Source of the DNA: a virus
Virus record (IMG/VR): IMGVR_UViG_3300025299_000112
Span: 1 to 22,499 of that record
Strand: one strand, 5' to 3'
DNA length: 22,499 nucleotides
Part shown: positions 21,102 to 22,499 of the stretch, piece after piece
Position numbering within the stretch: position 1 is the stretch's first letter
Layout of the letters: each line of letters opens with the position of its first letter
The notes under the pieces: generated by a model
The model's input: the letters and a program-made list of their open reading frames with translations, nothing else
What the model was told of the DNA's origin: nothing
The model's database searches: none
Translations under genes and position numbers: made by a program

Positions 21102-22499
21102 ATGAATCTGCGTTTGCTATGCAGCGGCATCCTGTTGGCGAGCCTGGTGGCCTGTGGCGGCGGCAATGATGGCCCGGCAGTCGTCAGCACCATCAACGTA
21201 ACGAGCGGCAATAACCAGACGGCGGTGGCTGGCGCCAAAGTCGCCGACCCCATCGTGCTGACGCTGGTGGACGCAGGCGGAGCGCCGGTTGGCAACGCAA
21301 GCGCCACGGCTGCTGTGGCCACCGGGGGCGGAGCACTGGGCTCCACCGTCTACACCAGCGACAGCGCAGGCAAGGTAACGATCAGCAGCTGGACACTGGG
21401 CACGGCGGCAGGCGACCAGACCCTGAACATTACTTCTGCCGGCGCCAAAGCTACCGTGACGGCCAAGGCGACGGCTGGTGCGCCAACCAAGATCAGCGCG
21501 CTGGCGGACAATGTCACCAGCGGCAATATCGGCGCGGTGCTGACCGCACCCGGTGTGACCGTAACCGACATCAACAATAATCCGGTGGCGAATACGGCCG
21601 TGACCTTCTCCGTGGCGGCCAACAATGGCGTGCTCGCCGGAAGCACCGCCACCACCAATGCCGCCGGCGTAGCGCGCGTGCCAGGCTGGACGCTGGGGCC
21701 GGTCATTGGCGTGCAGAAGCTGACGGCCAAGGCCGGCACGAGCGCCAGTGTGGATATCTCCGTCAACGCCACCCTGGCTGCCGGCTGCGTGAAGCAGCCT
21801 GTAGCGATCGGTGTGCCGGTGGCAGGGGCGTGGACGACGGACGATTGCAGCGACACTGCGCTGGCCCGCCTGTACGATGAATACACGCTGAAGCTGGCCG
21901 TGCCAACGTCCTTCCGCGCAAAAGTTACAGCCGCCAGTGGCCGCCAGTTGCGCATCTTTACCGCTGCCGGGCGTGTGGTCGGCGAGATGCCGAGCGATGC
22001 CTTTGCCCCCGCCGCGCTGAATCCGCTGGAGCTGCAATACACGCTGCCGGCTGGCGACTTCCTGGTGCGCGTGTACACGCCTTCGCCTGCTGCGCCCGGC
22101 AACTACACGCTGAGCCTGACCGATGACTTCTCGAATGCGATCAGCGATGCGGCGACCTGCCGCCCGATCATCTTCGCTACCTTCGGCAGTACGGTCACGC
22201 AGAACCTGAAGGCGGGTAACTGCTCCTTCATGGGCGACAACGAGGACCGCCTTGTGCTCCTGCTGAAGACCGGGGAAACGGTGTCGATCTCGCTGGCCAC
22301 CACGGCGTTCAGCCCCTACCTGATCCTGCGCGACGACCGCACGCCGACCAGCCCGGCCGTGGCGAGCGCACGCCGGACTTCGCCGGGTACGGCATCCCTG
22401 ACCTATACCGCAACCTTTGATGGGTTCCACGAGATCATTGTCACCAGCAATACCTTCGTGGAAGAAGGCGTGTATACGGTGACTGTCACGCAGCCCTGA
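21102..22499 (+). CDS. Secreted lipoprotein with Ig-like and PPC-like domains
   Basis: This 465-residue protein starts at the ATG at 21102 behind a GGGGGAGA ribosome binding site. The frame is open further upstream, but without signals. A lipoprotein signal peptide ends in the lipobox LVAC with Cys18 (MNLRLLCSGILLASLVACGG). Two Ig-like (Big_1-like) repeats follow: about 26-125 (STINVTSGNNQTAVAGAKV) and about 126-225 (APTKISALADNVTSGN). The C-terminal half (about 227-465) looks like two pre-peptidase C-terminal (PPC) type beta domains (PAGDFLVRVYTPSPAAPGNY; TATFDGFHEIIVTSN). It is probably anchored in the outer membrane. The gene has its own promoter and looks like a host gene flanking the phage-derived locus. 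Its function is unknown. It ends exactly at the window edge. Confidence 0.8.
   Translation: MNLRLLCSGILLASLVACGGGNDGPAVVSTINVTSGNNQTAVAGAKVADPIVLTLVDAGGAPVGNASATAAVATGGGALGSTVYTSDSAGKVTISSWTLGTAAGDQTLNITSAGAKATVTAKATAGAPTKISALADNVTSGNIGAVLTAPGVTVTDINNNPVANTAVTFSVAANNGVLAGSTATTNAAGVARVPGWTLGPVIGVQKLTAKAGTSASVDISVNATLAAGCVKQPVAIGVPVAGAWTTDDCSDTALARLYDEYTLKLAVPTSFRAKVTAASGRQLRIFTAAGRVVGEMPSDAFAPAALNPLELQYTLPAGDFLVRVYTPSPAAPGNYTLSLTDDFSNAISDAATCRPIIFATFGSTVTQNLKAGNCSFMGDNEDRLVLLLKTGETVSISLATTAFSPYLILRDDRTPTSPAVASARRTSPGTASLTYTATFDGFHEIIVTSNTFVEEGVYTVTVTQP

Overview
The window is GC-rich and looks like a betaproteobacterial chromosome, probably Oxalobacteraceae (Massilia/Duganella/Janthinobacterium type). 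This is judged from codon use and the style of the proteins, not from a database search. Nearly all of it is one phage-derived locus, with a host-type lipoprotein gene at the right edge and a small coiled-coil membrane protein at the left edge.

Layout. (1) 399-2742 is a compact lambda-like switch. A leftward repressor (HTH plus S24 peptidase, 905-1654) lies beside an unrecognised 84-aa gene and a 42-aa ORF. Divergent from it are a rightward winged-helix regulator (1781-2197) and a zinc-finger protein resembling phage Q antiterminators (2209-2742). Five copies of an 11-bp near-palindrome (TAGCAWWGCTA type) sit over the promoters: three between the divergent regulators and two in front of the 42-aa ORF. 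(2) 2743-2989 carries a candidate late promoter followed by three back-to-back intrinsic terminators. (3) 2990-19397 is a long-tail (siphophage-type) module: tail tube, tail chaperone with a -1 frameshift site, a 1558-aa tape measure, tail tip proteins, two large fibres and a fibre chaperone. (4) 19438-20989 is a complete lysis cassette: holin, GH19-type endolysin, and Rz with an embedded Rz1. (5) 21102-22499 is an Ig-like/PPC lipoprotein with its own promoter.

What stands out is what is missing. Between the Q-like gene and the tail tube there is no terminase, portal, capsid or head-tail connector gene. The window also has no integrase, replication or packaging gene. Every gene that remains is intact and tightly packed. 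Repressor, late activator, non-contractile tail, fibres and lysis without heads is the architecture of an F-type tailocin (as in F-type pyocins, whose tail cluster also starts at the tail tube gene). The best reading is a domesticated, SOS-inducible, flexible-tail bacteriocin. The alternative is a recently decapitated prophage.

How it would work: RecA-stimulated self-cleavage of the repressor frees the operators. The winged-helix and Q-like genes are transcribed, and Q-modified RNA polymerase reads through the triple terminator and the further internal terminators. Tails then assemble to a length set by the tape measure, and the lysis cassette releases them. No attachment-site direct repeats were seen by eye.
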